This document shows, one piece after another, positions 63,622 through 64,000 of a stretch of DNA of 64,000 bases (positions are counted from its first letter, which is position 1; every line of letters begins with the position of its first letter). Made by a program: the position numbers and the translations under genes. The notes under the pieces are model-generated. The model was not told where the DNA came from, did not search any database, and was given only the letters and a program-made list of their open reading frames with translations. Source of the stretch: Chryseobacterium ginsenosidimutans (lineage in GTDB: Bacteria; Bacteroidota; Bacteroidia; Flavobacteriales; Weeksellaceae); the NCBI RefSeq assembly GCF_030823405.1, contig NZ_JAUSXC010000001.1:2091001-2155000 (forward strand). Reading direction: 5' to 3'.

Positions 63622-64000
63622 ATGTCAGAATTAAAAAAAAGACTTTTATCGATTCTTGAAAGTCCTAAACATAATACAGAGGAAAAACTTGAAAAAGTAT
63701 GTCACCTTTTGGATCAGGAAGTTTCTTATTTTAACTGGACTGGTTTCTATTTTAAAAATGGAGATAAAGACGAGTTGAAATTAGGACCTTACGTTGGAGC
63801 TCCTACTGATCATGATATCATTCCTTACGGAAAAGGTATTTGCGGTCAGGTTGCGGTTTCCAATGAAACTTTTGTCGTTCCGGATGTGAATGAACAAAGT
63901 AATTATTTAAGCTGCTCAATCGATACAAAAGCAGAAATTGTAGTTCCGATTTTCAAAGACGGACAAAATGTTGGGCAGATTGATATCGATTCTCACACTG
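63622..64000 (+). CDS. GAF-domain protein, free methionine-(R)-sulfoxide reductase-like (3' end outside window)
   Basis: The first 126 residues are visible: a GAF domain with GFYFKNGDKDELKLGPYVG, IPYGKGICGQVA and YLSCSIDTKAEIVVPIF and QIDIDS. This is the pattern of free methionine-(R)-sulfoxide reductase (fRMsr). Of the three redox cysteines of the E. coli enzyme (84, 94 and 118) two equivalents are present, C74 and C98, 24 residues apart; the first (in AC.RIP) is replaced by a histidine (HDIIPYG). It may be a variant with reduced or different mechanism. It lies 12 nt after the preceding gene. Confidence 0.88.
   Translation, partial: MSELKKRLLSILESPKHNTEEKLEKVCHLLDQEVSYFNWTGFYFKNGDKDELKLGPYVGAPTDHDIIPYGKGICGQVAVSNETFVVPDVNEQSNYLSCSIDTKAEIVVPIFKDGQNVGQIDIDSHT

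Noticed and set aside
1..64000. CRISPR array, rRNA, prophage or complete insertion sequence
   Set aside because: I saw no regularly spaced repeats, rRNA sequence, phage structural genes or intact transposase; the only transposase traces are the decayed pieces listed.

Overview
The window is about 64 kb of AT-rich, single-chromosome-type DNA from a member of the Flavobacteriia (Bacteroidota), most like the Chryseobacterium group. The lineage call rests on a type IX secretion C-terminal sorting domain, a cyanophycin synthetase, ABC-permease/M1-peptidase fusion, many AraC regulators, a beta-barrel/carboxypeptidase-regulatory outer-membrane protein, weak Shine-Dalgarno sequences and promoters with the Bacteroidota -7 element TAnnTTTG. 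No ribosomal or phage-structural genes are present; there is one tRNA (Leu-CAA).

Layout. 1-7.5 kb (minus strand): an ABC exporter operon (permease fused to an M1-like peptidase, plus ATPase), a DUF2975 membrane protein with its small HTH regulator, a secreted pectate lyase, and an isochorismatase-like hydrolase downstream of an AraC regulator. 7.7-10.6 kb: a broken lipoprotein gene and cphA (cyanophycin synthetase). 10.8-15.9 kb: an AraC regulator followed by a TolC/HlyD/MFS tripartite efflux operon. 16-20.5 kb: a sensor kinase/response regulator pair divergent from an outer-membrane beta-barrel protein, with three TTAACC boxes at an exact 11-bp period in between.

21-39.6 kb is a redox/hydrolase island: four AraC regulators, two HxlR regulators, alpha/beta hydrolases, an SDR, an MDR-type quinone reductase, two flavodoxin-fold NAD(P)H oxidoreductases, a carboxymuconolactone decarboxylase-like protein, an enoyl-CoA hydratase relative, an SMP-30/royal-jelly-like secreted protein, and a frameshifted Old Yellow Enzyme. 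Five transcription units in it are preceded by the same 28-bp element, always 21-22 bp upstream of a -7 element, which reads as one AraC-controlled regulon. Several gene stubs show that this island has been losing genes.

39.8-47.8 kb holds a secreted hydrolase, a phosphotransferase gene lying between 17-bp direct repeats, a large hybrid histidine kinase, and remnants of a serine recombinase and of an unknown gene that also has a remnant near 20.8 kb. 47.8-60.6 kb is the most striking locus: a T9SS-sorted protein, then a 3546-residue SpvB/FG-GAP/RHS protein with a signal peptide, an RHS core, a Hint self-cleavage domain and a C-terminal domain with barnase-like catalytic spacing, followed by a 242-residue protein with a barstar-like segment (toxin and immunity pair). 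60.8-64 kb: an internally deleted IS3 transposase remnant, tRNA-Leu, a metallo-beta-lactamase-fold hydrolase, a conserved Bacteroidota protein frameshifted near its end, and the start of a GAF-domain (fRMsr-like) protein.

The function assignments rest on motifs read by eye; no database search was possible.
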